Part shown: positions 1 through 13,000 of the stretch, piece after piece
Position numbering within the stretch: the stretch's first letter is position 1
Layout: the number at the start of each line of letters is the position of its first letter
Source of the DNA: Baylisascaris procyonis
Taxonomy: Eukaryota > Nematoda > Chromadorea > Rhabditida > Ascarididae
Direction: 5' to 3'
Length of the DNA stretch: 64,000 bases
Assembly: GCA_037389465.1 (NCBI GenBank)
Contig: JAZARR010000146.1
Location: 3,256,001-3,320,000 of the forward strand
Translations under genes and position numbers: made by a program
The notes under the pieces: generated by a model
Seen by the model: the letters and a program-made list of their open reading frames with translations, nothing else
Told to the model about the DNA's origin: nothing
Database searches by the model: none

Positions 1-889
1 TAAAGACGAATCGGTCATTTAAAGTGACTAATAACCACATGAAGATCAGAAACACCGTCGTGCTCTTAGCCTGAACACGAACTTCATTTATAAAGTGTTG
101 AGGAATACTTCATAAGTAGCGCTATGCCAACCTGACAAAAATTTCATGAACCTCGCATTAAGAACGAAGAGTTATCACGACACTTACGATGAACTAAGCT
201 TTCCAATAATGCACTTGAAAAGAGCATTCATGACCAACGATGTAATTTCAATTTGCAAATAGATTATAACTAGAGCATAGCCTGATTTTCGGAGGATGAT
301 ACAAGTTATAGTGCGACAAGCATTTCTTAAGAAAGGCGCAAATACATCAAATTGTACTTGCACTTAAAATATACCTCATCCAGAGAAGACTCAGAGTAGC
401 CTTTCTGCACTTTTCCGTTTCAAGTTTAATTATCGGATTTCGACGTGTCCCTACCATTGACTCTTGAGGAAATTTGAGAGGTTGCGGCTAAATTTTCCAT
501 TTTAGATATTCAACGAAATCAATGGAGGTAAGAGATCCTCTTTCATTCGCGTTTGTTATTTTTCATTTTTTCTTTTTTTAAATTTTGTTCAAAGCTGTCG
601 TTTTCTTTTTTTTTCTTTTTAATTTCTATTCCATCAAATTTTATACAAGATTATTTTATATTTCATCCTCTTTAATGCGAGCTAATGAATTCTTTGAAGG
701 GTATATGAAAGACAAATGAAAATGCGGTGAATGGTATTCAAGTTCAATTTTTAGGGCACACTTTCCTCTCCTGAGCTTCATACTGCCACTGATGTCATAT
801 TTGTTCGAAATGAGTGACGCTCAGGTCGCAGAGTAACGAGGAAGATTTCGTGGCCTATCTCACTTGGTGTAATATTCCTAAGGAATGAT
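1..889. other. Unassigned AT-rich sequence
   Basis: I see no supported gene, RNA or repeat here. Reading frames are short and broken on both strands. If the minus-strand gene suggested to the right is real, its intron and later exons would lie here and beyond the left edge. Confidence 0.5.
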
Positions 890-1955
890 TCAGGAAGACT
901 GCTCGTTCAAGGTGTGATGAGCGCGAACTAATAGGCATGAACACGACACGCGCTGTGGAACATTTGAACAGATGAAAGCTCTGAGCCATCGAAATAGCCG
1001 GTAAAACGTCCGTGGTGTAAATACAGCACTAGGCCATTTTGAAGGAAGAAATACAGTGTGATATACAACGTGATAGTAAAAATTTTGGCATGGTAACCTT
1101 CTCTGTGCATGACCCATTTATTTCATGCACTCATTTTAGAAAAGCAAATTTCATCCACACACCTCTTCTTCACTAATGAAACAAACTTTTCATTCCATCG
1201 GAATTATTGGTTTATTGCGCTTCCCTAGCCATTCCTCATGTCTCGGGCATTGAGTATCTTGCACTTATCCTAGCGAAAAAAAAAAACACCGGAAAACTTG
1301 AAGTTTCGCCGTGTGTGAAGGTGTGAAACGACGAGCATCAAGTGAAGAAAACATTTTCGCCTTCGCTATTGCCCCTTTCGTCCTTCACAAACTGTTTTTT
1401 TCTCGTCATGTTCCTTTAGCATATGACAAAGTGGGCACATTTCCTAAAAGCACCTTTTCGCCATCTGCAGAGCTAAGATGCAATACGTTTCCATCCTGTT
1501 CCGCTCGTATAAACTTCTACGGCATCTTCAAAAAGACGTCAATATTCGCAAAGATAAACGCAATGGATGAGTAATCAACTGATGCTTAATTTTTATAATT
1601 GGTACCACACCTTGCAAGTTATGTGTTAACCAAACGTAGCACTTCATAAAAAGGAACATATACATTGAAAATCAAGTGACAGTTAAGAATTGAGTGCATG
1701 CAATCACGACGATAGTAACAATTGAAACCGTACTTCCAAAAAAAGCAAATAATGTGCAATAAAAAAATGTAAGATAAAAAAAATTAAACTTCTTAACAAA
1801 TTAGAAATCAGACAACGTTGACAGAACGCCAACTTAAGCAATAACAAAACTCGTATATTTACTCGCACAGGTAACCCTCGTCACTGAGATAACATCGAAC
1901 AGAAAGCGCGAATGATGCCGCATAAAAGGCGAATAGGCTCACAATCAATGCCGCT
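890..1955 (-). CDS. Possible 5' exons of a membrane-anchored, DPP IV-like gene running off the left edge (tentative)
   Basis: Three minus-strand segments read like protein. At 1955-1876, after a TTTTAG acceptor, there is a hydrophobic stretch (AALIVSLFAFYAASFAL) followed by a Cys-containing segment, as in a type II signal anchor. At 1516-1406 a frame reads FIRAEQDGNVLHLSSADGEK and then VLLGN. At about 1110-985 a frame ends in VLYLHHGRFTGYFDG. The order of anchor, a 'dG.v.....G...ll.n' segment and a '..RHS.T..Y.iYd'-like segment resembles the start of S9B dipeptidyl peptidases. Splice phases between these segments do not join cleanly, no catalytic part is present, and the similarity is by eye only. 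They could be unrelated reading frames. Confidence 0.22.
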
Positions 1956-2324
1956 CTAAAATAGAAGATCGACCCGTACTTCCACACCTCATGCTACTAT
2001 GCTTACGGGAAATCAATTAGCCACCAATAATGAAAATTTTCAAGAAACTATTGCATTAAATGTCTCTACTTAATGGTGCCACTGAAAGAGAAATGAAGGA
2101 ACTACGATGCCATTTGTTGATTAACACTTTTCGTTTCATTAACCGAATTTTTCACTCCCAATCTCTTAGGCTTGATTATTCTCTGCTATAATCATTTGTG
2201 ATCGCATCGCATCTTTACAAAAGTTTGAATTTCCATACTATATATTACTGCCTTCGGTCTTTTTTGCAACATGCTTTACCATGTTATGGCATCGATCCTG
2301 AACTTATACATTAGGTAGTGAGCA

Positions 2325-2346
2325 CATATATATATATATATATATA
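2325..2346. repeat. (AT)n microsatellite, short
   Basis: About eleven uninterrupted AT dinucleotides in otherwise unique sequence. Confidence 0.9.
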
Positions 2347-2762
2347 AGAGCAACACAGCATACTACCGAACAATTGCCTATAAAAGAAAAAGAACAATTG
2401 CCCTATAGATGCCTTAAGGTACAAAAGACAGTAAAATTTTTTTCCACTATAATTCGAGGATTCACTTCACAACAAATTTCACTCCAATAAATGCTCCTTT
2501 AACGATTAGATAAATCTATATGAAAACTGGTCGAAAAGAAAAAATAGGATATGCCCGGGAATGTTTCAAATATATATGCACATAAGCACCCCTGTTTACG
2601 TACGTGTACGTATATACATATGCAAATACGTGCGTAGATGTATATGGATACACATAAACATGTATTTACGTATACCTACATATACAGAGGTATGCATATG
2701 TGTGTATACACATTATACATGCATGTGTCCATTTCATGCACTTTGCACAATTATGCACACAA

Positions 2763-2764
<2 letters not shown>

Positions 2765-2844
<80 letters not shown>

Positions 2845-2850
2845 ATAATA
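2765..2850. repeat. (AT)n microsatellite with (AAT)3 tail
   Basis: A pure AT run of nearly 80 bases followed by three AAT units. The preceding 200 bp are rich in TATACATA/ACGTATA-like alternating purine-pyrimidine steps, which suggests an older, decayed part of the same array. It lies in the spacer between the 3' end of the 3-14 kb minus-strand gene and the left-edge candidate. Confidence 0.95.
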
Positions 2851-3052
2851 ACAAAGGTTTCAGTGAATTATACTTGAAAACCCTGTAGGCCTGATGGTTC
2901 TTTCCTTTTGACGAGAACCAAGAAATCTTTACCTTCTTTTATGCTCCAGTTTTAAAAGCCTTCCTTCCTAATCTTCGAAACCCTCCTCATCCTTTCAAAA
3001 GAATTGGAACCAGCCTCATAAAACCCTGTTGACAGCGAGAAAACAGGAAGTA

Positions 3053-4030
3053 TCAAGCAAGTGGATCCATAGTAAGAAGAGTATCCACATCTTCGTCAAA
3101 GAACGGTTGTGGCTGTGAATGAGCTATCGGCCTCGTTTCGCACTCGTCCAATACAGTTCTAAAGAAATCCTCCATTTCTTGATCGACCACTGTGTCTTTT
3201 GTGAGTCCACCTGTCCTACGGTAGCCGCTCACGGTGCTGCCATTTGGGAAATCTGAAGGCATCAAATCATTTCTGCTTAAGCCTTGACGCAAGTCGCCAT
3301 TATTTGTCGATGAGGCACCGGTTGATTCGTTAGCATCATAAAAGTTCGGCGCTAAACGGGCCGTCGATGGAGGAAAGTCTGCGAATGGCTGGCCAGCGCC
3401 TACTGAATGATGCGAATAAGCCAATTCGCCATATGGGTTGGTGACTGCCGTGCCAGGTATCGACTGCGCGGACATCCGCTGTGTGGGCATCTGCATATAG
3501 GGAAGACCACTTCCAGATGGCTGTAGGTTATCCAGCACGGTCGAAAGTGGCGGCAATCCTATCTGCATAGACTCACCTGCGCTGTGAGGAGCCAAAAGCG
3601 GTAACTGCGAAGCTGTTGGCATGGGCAGTTTGTCAGTGGCAGGCGTAACTAAGCCCGCGTATATCGACTGCGGTGGATAACACCCATTCGGCTGCAGAAA
3701 ACCATAAGCAGGCGCGTTTGAGAGAAAATGCGGGGCGGCTGGATGCTTCAGAATGGAAGAACTCGGAGCGGCAGCATCGCTCCTGTTAGAGACGAGTATA
3801 GAGCGAGGAAGAATGCCCGTTGACGGCCCTGGCTGCGACGGGACAGACCCAAGCATGGAGGCTGAAAATGGTGCGAAATTGGTGTATTTGTTGGACGTTT
3901 GGCTCAGTGGTCTCGTAGATCCAGGAGCTGAAACGGATTTGTACGGTGTCATTCTTCGCACCTTCAACCACGGCAAATAGCGGGCCTTTTCGTCTTCTTG
4001 GCCAAGGTCCATCTGCTCGACGATATCCTT
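3053..4030 (-). CDS. Terminal exon of the 3-14 kb minus-strand gene (326 codons with stop)
   Basis: The exon starts after a TTTTTTCAG acceptor, phase 0, and ends at a stop at 3053. The first segment (KDIVEQMDLGQEDEKARYLP, then WLKVRRMTPYK) is charged and conserved-looking. The next 200 residues are Ser/Pro/Gly/Asn-rich and probably disordered. The last 40 residues hold two acidic-hydrophobic patches (EDFFRTVLDE and DEDVDTLLTMDPLA) of the kind seen in transactivation domains; that reading is inference from composition only. Confidence 0.8.
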   Translation of the reverse strand, partial: KDIVEQMDLGQEDEKARYLPWLKVRRMTPYKSVSAPGSTRPLSQTSNKYTNFAPFSASMLGSVPSQPGPSTGILPRSILVSNRSDAAAPSSSILKHPAAPHFLSNAPAYGFLQPNGCYPPQSIYAGLVTPATDKLPMPTASQLPLLAPHSAGESMQIGLPPLSTVLDNLQPSGSGLPYMQMPTQRMSAQSIPGTAVTNPYGELAYSHHSVGAGQPFADFPPSTARLAPNFYDANESTGASSTNNGDLRQGLSRNDLMPSDFPNGSTVSGYRRTGGLTKDTVVDQEMEDFFRTVLDECETRPIAHSQPQPFFDEDVDTLLTMDPLA

Positions 4031-7000
4031 CTGAAAAAATCTTTTAAATGATCCTTATCACATAGACGATCAATAAGGTCGTCGTTATCAGCAAATTTAT
4101 CTGCTGGTTTCCAAGCTTTGCTTAGTAAACTAAAGTGCATGCTCTCGAGTTCATTGAGTCACTCCTTGGCGGAAAGACCGATTCATTTCATTGCTGCAAA
4201 AATTAAACGGCGAACCAGACGAATAACGGTCGACGCTTTAAAGCTACAGTCATGTTAACCTTACTTATACCAAGAGAAACTTGCACATATATACTAACTT
4301 CCATGATTTGTCAGTTGAAACTGCGGATAATGACCAAAACTTTGATTGGTTCTTACCGAACTAAATTAATTTTTTACAGCTGCAAATGAAATTCTGTCAT
4401 TACTCAAATGTTTTCGGTTACTTACCGATCAAAAGATGCTTTGATCGGTCAGTACCGCTAGTCATCATACGCTAACTGAATCACTCGAAGCAAACCTATG
4501 ACAGAGAATGCGCAAACGTCGAGCTTATGACCGACGTTTCACAGAAAAGATTGCATCATCCACACCTAATAACCTCTGTTTACAAAAATCAAAGGTTCAT
4601 ATATCCTCCCCTTCCAAATCACCCCCCAAACAAATAACTTAGAGCAGAATGACGTGTTTTGCCAGTTGACCATGCAATATCACTGCAGTATGCAAAGTTT
4701 AAGAGATGTTTTGTGATATTTTGAAAGATATTACATCACTTGTATGGCTTTCATCCGTAACTGACAAAAGTCGTTTAGCACCAACGAAACCTAGCAAGAG
4801 AAAACATCTCACCGGAATCACAGTTGCCTCGTCGAGGTCTTGTGCTAGCACATGCTCCTGATAATCATCGGTCGGATCGGAGACAGTAAGTGGCGAGCCG
4901 GGTCGAAAGTATGCTAGTGTCGCTGTTTCGTCATCATCCAGCTACAATCCCATTCACCAATTTCCGATATAAACATGAAATAACTTCAAAAAAAAAGGAA
5001 GATGACAGCAACGCTTTAAATCTAAGCCAGGCCATACAAAAGCAGTCACAGTATCAAATTCATCTTATTGTCTTATTTTCATCCTCTCCCAAATGGAATG
5101 TTCTACTCTAATACAAATATAGTCGAAACGACCTTCGCAACACAACACTTAACATACAAATATATGGAAATTAAAGCTAATTTGAGAATAAAAGACAAGA
5201 AACCCACTGCAAGAGATTATTTACCCTGCGTAATTCCTATTTTATTCTACATGAGCAAAAACGAATGAATAAATGAAGGAAGTATGGAAAACATTTCTTG
5301 TAAAAGAAAAAGAAAGAATCTGCAAACTGAGAAAAACCACGTATCGCCCTGTTTACTTTAGCAAACTGATTAAAACAACATCTCAGGATAGCTAGTTTAT
5401 TATCTAATTGTAAAAGTTTTGCCTCTCGAAATTCAAAATCAAGATTAAAACTGATCTCAAAAGAGACCAGATGCAACGAAAAAGTTACTGTAAACGATTT
5501 CCCTAGGAACATACAACCGAGACTTATCGAGTTAATTAATACTTTGTGTTCATAGTTGATAATTGATCTCAACGGCGCTGATGAGTTGAAGATAAGCCTA
5601 CCGGAAAAACTTTCAGTGAAGCATTGTTGACTGACGGTAACTGGATATCGCTAGCGGTGAGTGACGAGTCGGCTGTCCGCATCACTTTGCCTGCCAGATC
5701 AAGCACCCCATCGTAATGTTCGAACAGCTTACGCGGCCACCAAGCTTCCGTTGACTTCGAACGACGCATTTCTTTCGTTTTCTTAAAAATAACTTCTTTT
5801 TTTTTACTTTCATTTGCTACTGATAAAAAAATTCTTCTGATTCCATCGTTGAACATCTCATAGCAGGAAGTAAAAAAAATAGCGGATTCAACACAATCAT
5901 CACAAACGGAAGCAATTACTCAATACTAATTTCTTCCTCCATCATACCGAAAGAATCATGTTTCAATACTAGAAACACTGTCTATTCGCTTGAGTAGAAA
6001 CAGCTGCTATCGTATAAATAAATGTGAGCAGAAGAATGCTTCCCATTTTTGATAGAGATTTTAAACAGCCGTAGTATTTGAGCAGAAGATGACACCTAAA
6101 AATCGAGCAAACGACTTATGCATGAAATGGAAGAGAGGAAGATACGTGAGAGGATATATGGAAGAACTAGAATGATGAAAGATTACGAAGAATCAAGCAA
6201 TGAAGTGAAGAGAGAAGGGTTTCGCAAATCTCTGGACTAGTAGCGCTACCTATTCATGGAAACGGATAACACTGCAAATGCACACATGGACGGAACAAAG
6301 AACTAGGGTTTACTGATGCACCGCCTAAGGTTGCATTTGTTGTAAATATGGACCCCGTATGGATGGATAAATGCTATACTCTCAACGACCAATTAGTGGC
6401 ACCACAACAATTGTTAAACACGCTTATTCGAACGTTACCATTTCACCTCGTTTCCTGCGCGTTCGTCTCCTACTACGGTTCAAGAGCACCTGATCGACAC
6501 GATGCTGTTGCAGTTTCCTTATCCAATCAGCGACTAATACCCTCTGCCTGACGTCCTCCCAGTAGCGCATATGCGCCTCTTTGCCAGCCCCGTATGGCGC
6601 ATGGTTGAACCAGTCAGTGACGACCTTTACTTCACTCATATAGATGTTTTCTTCATCCTCATCCACAGGCACCTGAATCCCATTTATGAAGGCCTCATCA
6701 AACAAACATTACCACAAAAAACATAATTATGCCTATCTTCATTACTCCGCTTATGAGTTTCGAGGTCCCATTACTTAACCAGTAGGCCTCCTAAAATATC
6801 AGCAATGCTGTGAAACAAACGCTTTCCCCAGCCAATTAGGTCACCGCAAATAACAATTCCTTAGTCATGTCAGAACCTCTAAAAAAGAAATGAAAAGCTT
6901 GGTACATCAAAATATTTAAGATTAAACTTTATAATATTTATACTGACCAGTCTTCCCCTTAGTTGGAATAGTGACAAAAATCCCATCAACTAGTTTTCCT

Positions 7001-10000
7001 GTTCAGTCTAAATCTACATCTCTCACTCCTCAATACGGAGACCGTGTCGACTTTCTCCTGATTCGTCTAGATGATAGAGATGAATGTAGACCTCTTTGAG
7101 AGTAACAGCTGGTGTCCGATGAGGCGGATGATCGTCGACAGGAGTGGGATTGAGGGGTTCATCGAGAATCGAAAGCATCCGTGGCTGCAGACCAAAGCCC
7201 ATATCAGCCATACTCGTTATACAGTTGCTCATTGGGCTCAAATCTGCTGAAAATAAAAACAAAATATGGAAGTTCCCATTGTTTAAAATAATGTTACAGA
7301 GTCAGCAGCAGACATTTTTGACAGTGATGAGGAATACACTTTGCCCTCCGCGTATCTCAAATAAGACGATCGTTAGGGCGTGTGCGAATAATATCGTGGA
7401 TAAATTCATAGCAAGATGAAAAACTGACATAGAAACCGGGAGGGGGTAGAACTCAATCTTTTGAAAGATGCCTCCTCTTACTTCCGAAAAAAAAAGGCTC
7501 AATCGTCACCATGCGTTGATGTTGATGGCTGCTGGACAGTCGAGGCGAACGGCGACACAAACTGCTCTCCGGAAAGTTCATTCGAATCTACAAAGACGAT
7601 TATTAATTTCAACACAACCTTGGAAAAATGTGTAAAAAAGCGATGAGAGGATCACTAAATCTTTAAAAAAAATTGAAATAACATTAAGCGTTATATAAAT
7701 CGTTTCCTTTCGTGTCGATACTCTATGAAATGCGAAAATATGTCAGCTACGCTATTAAACGAGCATTTCTCTTTGTGGATAAAACAATAATTTTTGACAG
7801 AATCTCACTAAATATGAAAACTCGCAGTTTTCTCAGAATCCCTAAGAAAAACTAATACATGAACATAAGCAGTCAACGATCAAATATGTCTACATATTAC
7901 AGCAGTGCAGTTTCCTCTTCAGTACAATTCCCGATACAGGATTTTTCAAAACTACAGAAACCCTTTCCAGGGGTTCCTTTTTTGCCTTTTATGACGTCAT
8001 CTTAAAAGATGACGGTCGTTGCCCATAAATGGCCTCAACTTTCCTGTAATCTAAGAAAATTAATGGCCGTACTCTGTCGTCAAAAAAAACGAAAGGTCGA
8101 AAGGTCGAATTGCCGAAAGAAGCTCCCTAGAACTGCGTATGATGAAGGAAGTGAAAACCATCTACAAGAATTATTCAAACATCAAAGAACTAACTTACAA
8201 AGATGGGCATAGTTATTATTCTTCTAATGTATGCATTATATCGCTGTGTGGCTTTGGGAAAAAACAAAATTGATGAAAGAACGATTGTCAATAGCATACG
8301 AGCTTGAAGATTGTTTTGCAAATCAGTCGTCATATGAGTTTCAACTGACTCCGAAGCGCTGAACGCCGGTTCTGGAATCGTCCAATTGCTACTCATCGCA
8401 TTTTGACGCACCTCAAATTGCTTCCATAAGTGTATGTTAGTATAACAACGATAAAAATCTTTTAAAAAATTCAGCAGATGTCATATCAGAAAATGAAGTT
8501 ACATGATATCTATCGAAGAGTAATTCTTATCAACCAAGCTTCCTCTAAGGTCTAATATATGCGAAAGTATGTAAACATAAAGAAAGACATACATATTTAA
8601 TTCAAATAATAAGAGTTAAAGCGGTTATATTAACAGACCTGTTCGAGTGCAGATGTATCGCTAATGGCGGTGTTTCCAACGTCGATCCCTTCATCAGAAC
8701 TCGCTAGACGAGACTCGCCTTCTTGCAATGCAGGCCCTAAGTATTATCATGTCAATAAAAGACTAACTCACAATTACAAAAGCGCGCTAGCATCATCACG
8801 GCAGCGCTCCAATACGACCCCAAAAAACTAGCGAAACAACAGCTGTTCAGTCAGTAAAGCCTAATAAAGAGCACCTTAAAAGTGCTAACTTATCGAATAA
8901 TACCGCTCATCGAGTCACTGCTAAATACAGCATAAATTATCAAGGCAATAAGCGCATTAGCTGTATAACGTTTGCTACCATATGTGAAACGTGCTATTGA
9001 AGGAGTAACAGCAATAAGTTTAAAGGATGACAAATGAAAGGAATGGAAGAATTTTGCAGCTAACCCTCGAAAAAAAGAACCTGATTTAAGCAATCCATTT
9101 TAAAAAGTTGAATGATTTCAACGGTCTATATTGTTTCGGATTTTACGATAAAGAAATGAAGTTACTCCTGTTTCCAGAAGTACCACTACCTAAAAGGCTA
9201 GCAAAAGAAAGTCGGATAATTAATCGAATACCTCCAGAAATGGCACAACGCATTCCATTAATTTCCTTGAATTCTTTGACTTTGTCCTTGATTAGCGCCA
9301 AAGTTCGAGCGACCTTATTTGATGGACCTGCTTCCGAATGCAGTACCATACTGACAACTTCTTGCTCATCAACCTCTTGTACTTTACTGTCGGTACACAT
9401 CTACAAATGCACTCACCTTGCTCGACATAACGAGAACTGATATTATTTCAACGCTTTCGTTAAACTTCAAACTGCACAGTGTCATAAAGCGAAAACCGCT
9501 AAAAGAGAGAGTTGTTCGAGCCAAACGTAGAAGAAATCTTATTTAAAGGTAAGTCTGCTGCCTCTTCAAGATGATATAAAGAAAGATATGGGCATCAAAT
9601 CTTAAAAAATTCGCACACAGAGGACTGAAAATTTCAATACTAAAGAGGAATTTCAGGGTTGAGAATTGAATGAGCATAGAAAAACCTGTTGGGCCTGTGA
9701 ATCTCTATTTTTTGAGGCGCTCATGACAGACGTATCATTGCTGATTTCACCGTGGAAGCTGAACATCATTCTAAATGAATCATGTCCTTTGGACCACTTT
9801 GGTGCTGGGTCAAGGTGAAGATGATTTTAAATATGCAGAAGTGGAAAATACAGGATATTGGACTGATAAAGAAGCTCCTGTTCACGCAATTAGAATTATC
9901 AGTCGGTGCCATACGGAAGGTAATTATCAATCAGTGACATAGAAGAGAACACTAAAGCACGCAAGAAGTAACATAAACGTAGCATGAACGGGGATAAGCA

Positions 10001-13000
10001 CTACAGTGCTATTTTCAAAGAAAGTTTCATTGGTTTTTGACAAAATCAACGGATGAAGGTGAAAGATGGGCGACTGTAGACTGATCACTTCACGCTGCAA
10101 ATGGAATGACCGCTGCTTTTTCGGAAGGAATTTTGCAGTAATAATGCAGCAGCAGCGTAATCTGCTGGGCTATTAAACTAGCACCGATTTTCGTTATATT
10201 TTCGGCCGCCGAAATGCCTTAGAATCAAAGTTACGGATCGTACAAAAAAAAAAAAAAAAAAAAAAAAACAAGAAGAAACGCAAGGCGAATAAGATTTCTC
10301 AGATACTGCAGGTTGACAAATGGAAATGAAAAATAAGTCTGCCAATGAAATGAAACAGAAGAACACACCTTAATGAGTTTAAGCTGCTGAAGAGCATCGA
10401 ACTGTGGGAATAGATGACTAATCGCGATCGCATTTTGCTCGTCTTCCTCATCTTCCGGTGTATTGCCATTTGTTCCTCCCTCCGTTTCCTTCCCTACCTT
10501 CACTGAACAATCACCGCATTGCTTCAAGTTCTGTGAGGTTTCGTTAGCGAGATTCACGTTTTGGTCATCATTAACAATAAACCCGGCTGCATGATCGGAT
10601 CCCACACAGTGGTCGCACTCACTAGAATGCGTTCCGTTTGACGTTGGAATCGAAGCTGGTGCTAGAGCGAGTGGGCTATAATTGTCTGCGTTCGGCGTGT
10701 CCGTTCCACTAGAATCAGTACGCTCGGCAGCAAGATTGCGTGAAGGATTAAGTGGATCGGGCACAAATGAAGGACGCGGAAAGACGTTGAGATATGAGCT
10801 TGGTGATGGTCCTGGCAAATTTGAAAGTGCTGCCGAAGAGAGCACTGCCGGTGTAGAGGTGTTCGCTGAACCCAGCAGGGAACCATTCAACGATAGTGGA
10901 CTAGAACCCGGTGCAGAAGCACGTGAATCTGAACGATCCCTACTCATCTCGAGTTCGAGTTGCTCTATTGACACACCACAATTAGCTGCCAACTTCATTA
11001 ATCGTTTCTGCTTCTTCTTTTCTCGTTTCTCGCGTTTTTTCTCTTTCTTACGCTGTTTCATCAACGACCTAGCCTCCTCAGCAGAAACATTTAACTGCCT
11101 TAATTGTGCTAATTTCTCAAGACTCCTTAGCAGGCGTGCATCACGAAGACTATGAACAAAACCGAGTGGATCTTTACTAATTGCATCGGCGACGATCATT
11201 TCAACGGGTGCAAAACTTTGACCTTTCATCAATTCTTCCATTGCTCGTTTCGCTAACTCGGTTCTTTGCTGTTTCTCTTTTTCTTCATTCTGTGCGCATT
11301 GCTTTTCCGTATCCTCATTAGTTTCGGCATTCGGAGCACCGGTCAAAACCTTGGATGCACGGACACCCTTTACGACGGCAGCCTCACTTCTCCTACCACC
11401 AACGGCCGTCGATCTCTGCTGTTCTTTATCGTTATTACGACCTATCGAGCGCACTCGCGCCTCTCGTGCTGTGCGTGCGAGGGGCATTGGCGCTGCTTGA
11501 CCCATAATCCTCTTATTGTTTGTGCGGCCCGTGCCGCGTGTCACCTCTTCACCATCCACCTGCAACGATAACGTCTGCTCCGCGGAGCTGCTCGCCGTTG
11601 TGGCACCGTTTTTACGTCGACGCGTTCCGGCTGGCTTAGAACTTGCCTTCGCACTGCGGCCAGGTGTTTCCGCTACGCAACAGTTCACCTCCGAAGTGGA
11701 TGGACCAATCGACATAGGCACTGCTGTCTCCTCATGCGCACATTCCCCAATCACTCGATTCCCCAATAGGCGATCGCTGCGCAAAACTCGACGACTAGGC
11801 GCTGGGACGACTACCGTTTTCGTTGTTGGCAGAGCGCTTCTGGAATCTCTCTTACGGCGCTCCTCCAAAGACAAATTCCAGCTAAAGGAATCTGATGTGG
11901 ACGCCGGTGACGTCTTCTTCTGGTCATTTCGCGTGGCTGGTGTACGACGCTCCTGAAACGTTCCATCAAAACGTTACCAGCAATATCAACAGCATTAAGT
12001 GCATATGGTCAAAGAAAGAAAAGCAAAAATCGAAAGAAATGGCAACGGTTCATCCCATTCTCCTCACGTTTCTTTTCGGTTGTGCCCTTAGTTCAACGTC
12101 AATTTAAAAAGAGGACATAAATGATACAAAAATTTTAGCTTCCGAACGAAACAAATACGAATTACAAAACAACAAACGATAAAAAACGCAGAATACATTC
12201 TAAAGCCACTTTCAATGTGTGTTTCCTCGATTCATTTTCATTAGACTTTTCTATCAAAACGCAAAAACTTCTGCCAAAAATTTTTCTGGCTAAGCCAATT
12301 TTTTGTGACTGTTGCTGATACTTCTCAAGATAACCATCATGTTTGCCCAAAAATTCAAATGGAAGAAATTTTGAAAATATTCCCGCTGCATCTAACGTAC
12401 AAGCAAGCTTAAATAAGCAAATTTTTATACAGAAATACGCCGAATAAAAAATTGCAAGATGGTGAAAGTCACGATCATTTAAGCATCTCTTCAATTAGTG
12501 AAAGAATGTGTGGCAATAGTGTCAGCTGCGGCCGCATGAAAAAACTTGGCTGCGTTACGTTGCCGGCAAAAGTGCGACCTCAGCCTTTCCTCTTCAGCTA
12601 TGCATATGCCATTTTATATTGCGTGCAATGATGTTTAAAAATGAGCACATGGATGCCTTTACGCTAACATATCTACATACAGAAAACACCACCAACAATC
12701 AGAATCTAGCAGTGTGCTTCGTTAAATACTACTATAACTCATAATTTCGGTATTATAGCTGTTCAACCCGCATCGTATATGCTGTAATCAGTCTCACATA
12801 CATTTCAACTGCGTATAACATTAGTTTCTTGCAACCTGTTAAAAAAAAAGAGTGAAATAACAAAACACGAACAATGTGCAACAGGAATGGAAACAAAAAC
12901 TGCATATGCCACCATCATGTATTTTTACTTACGCAGTAATGAACTCATGTTCTTCGCACAGAACTTATTAAGATTATAGTGCCCCCCCCCCTTCCTCCAC

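Noticed and set aside
2561..2877. Open frames rich in Ile-Tyr (IYIYIY) over the AT array, also at 14.5, 22.4, 35.2 and 61.4 kb
   Set aside because: They are translations of (AT)n microsatellites, open in every frame on both strands; no coding evidence.
10682..11956. Plus-strand open frames opposite the long minus-strand exon
   Set aside because: They are antisense shadows of a GC-richer coding exon; the minus strand has the splice sites and sensible composition.
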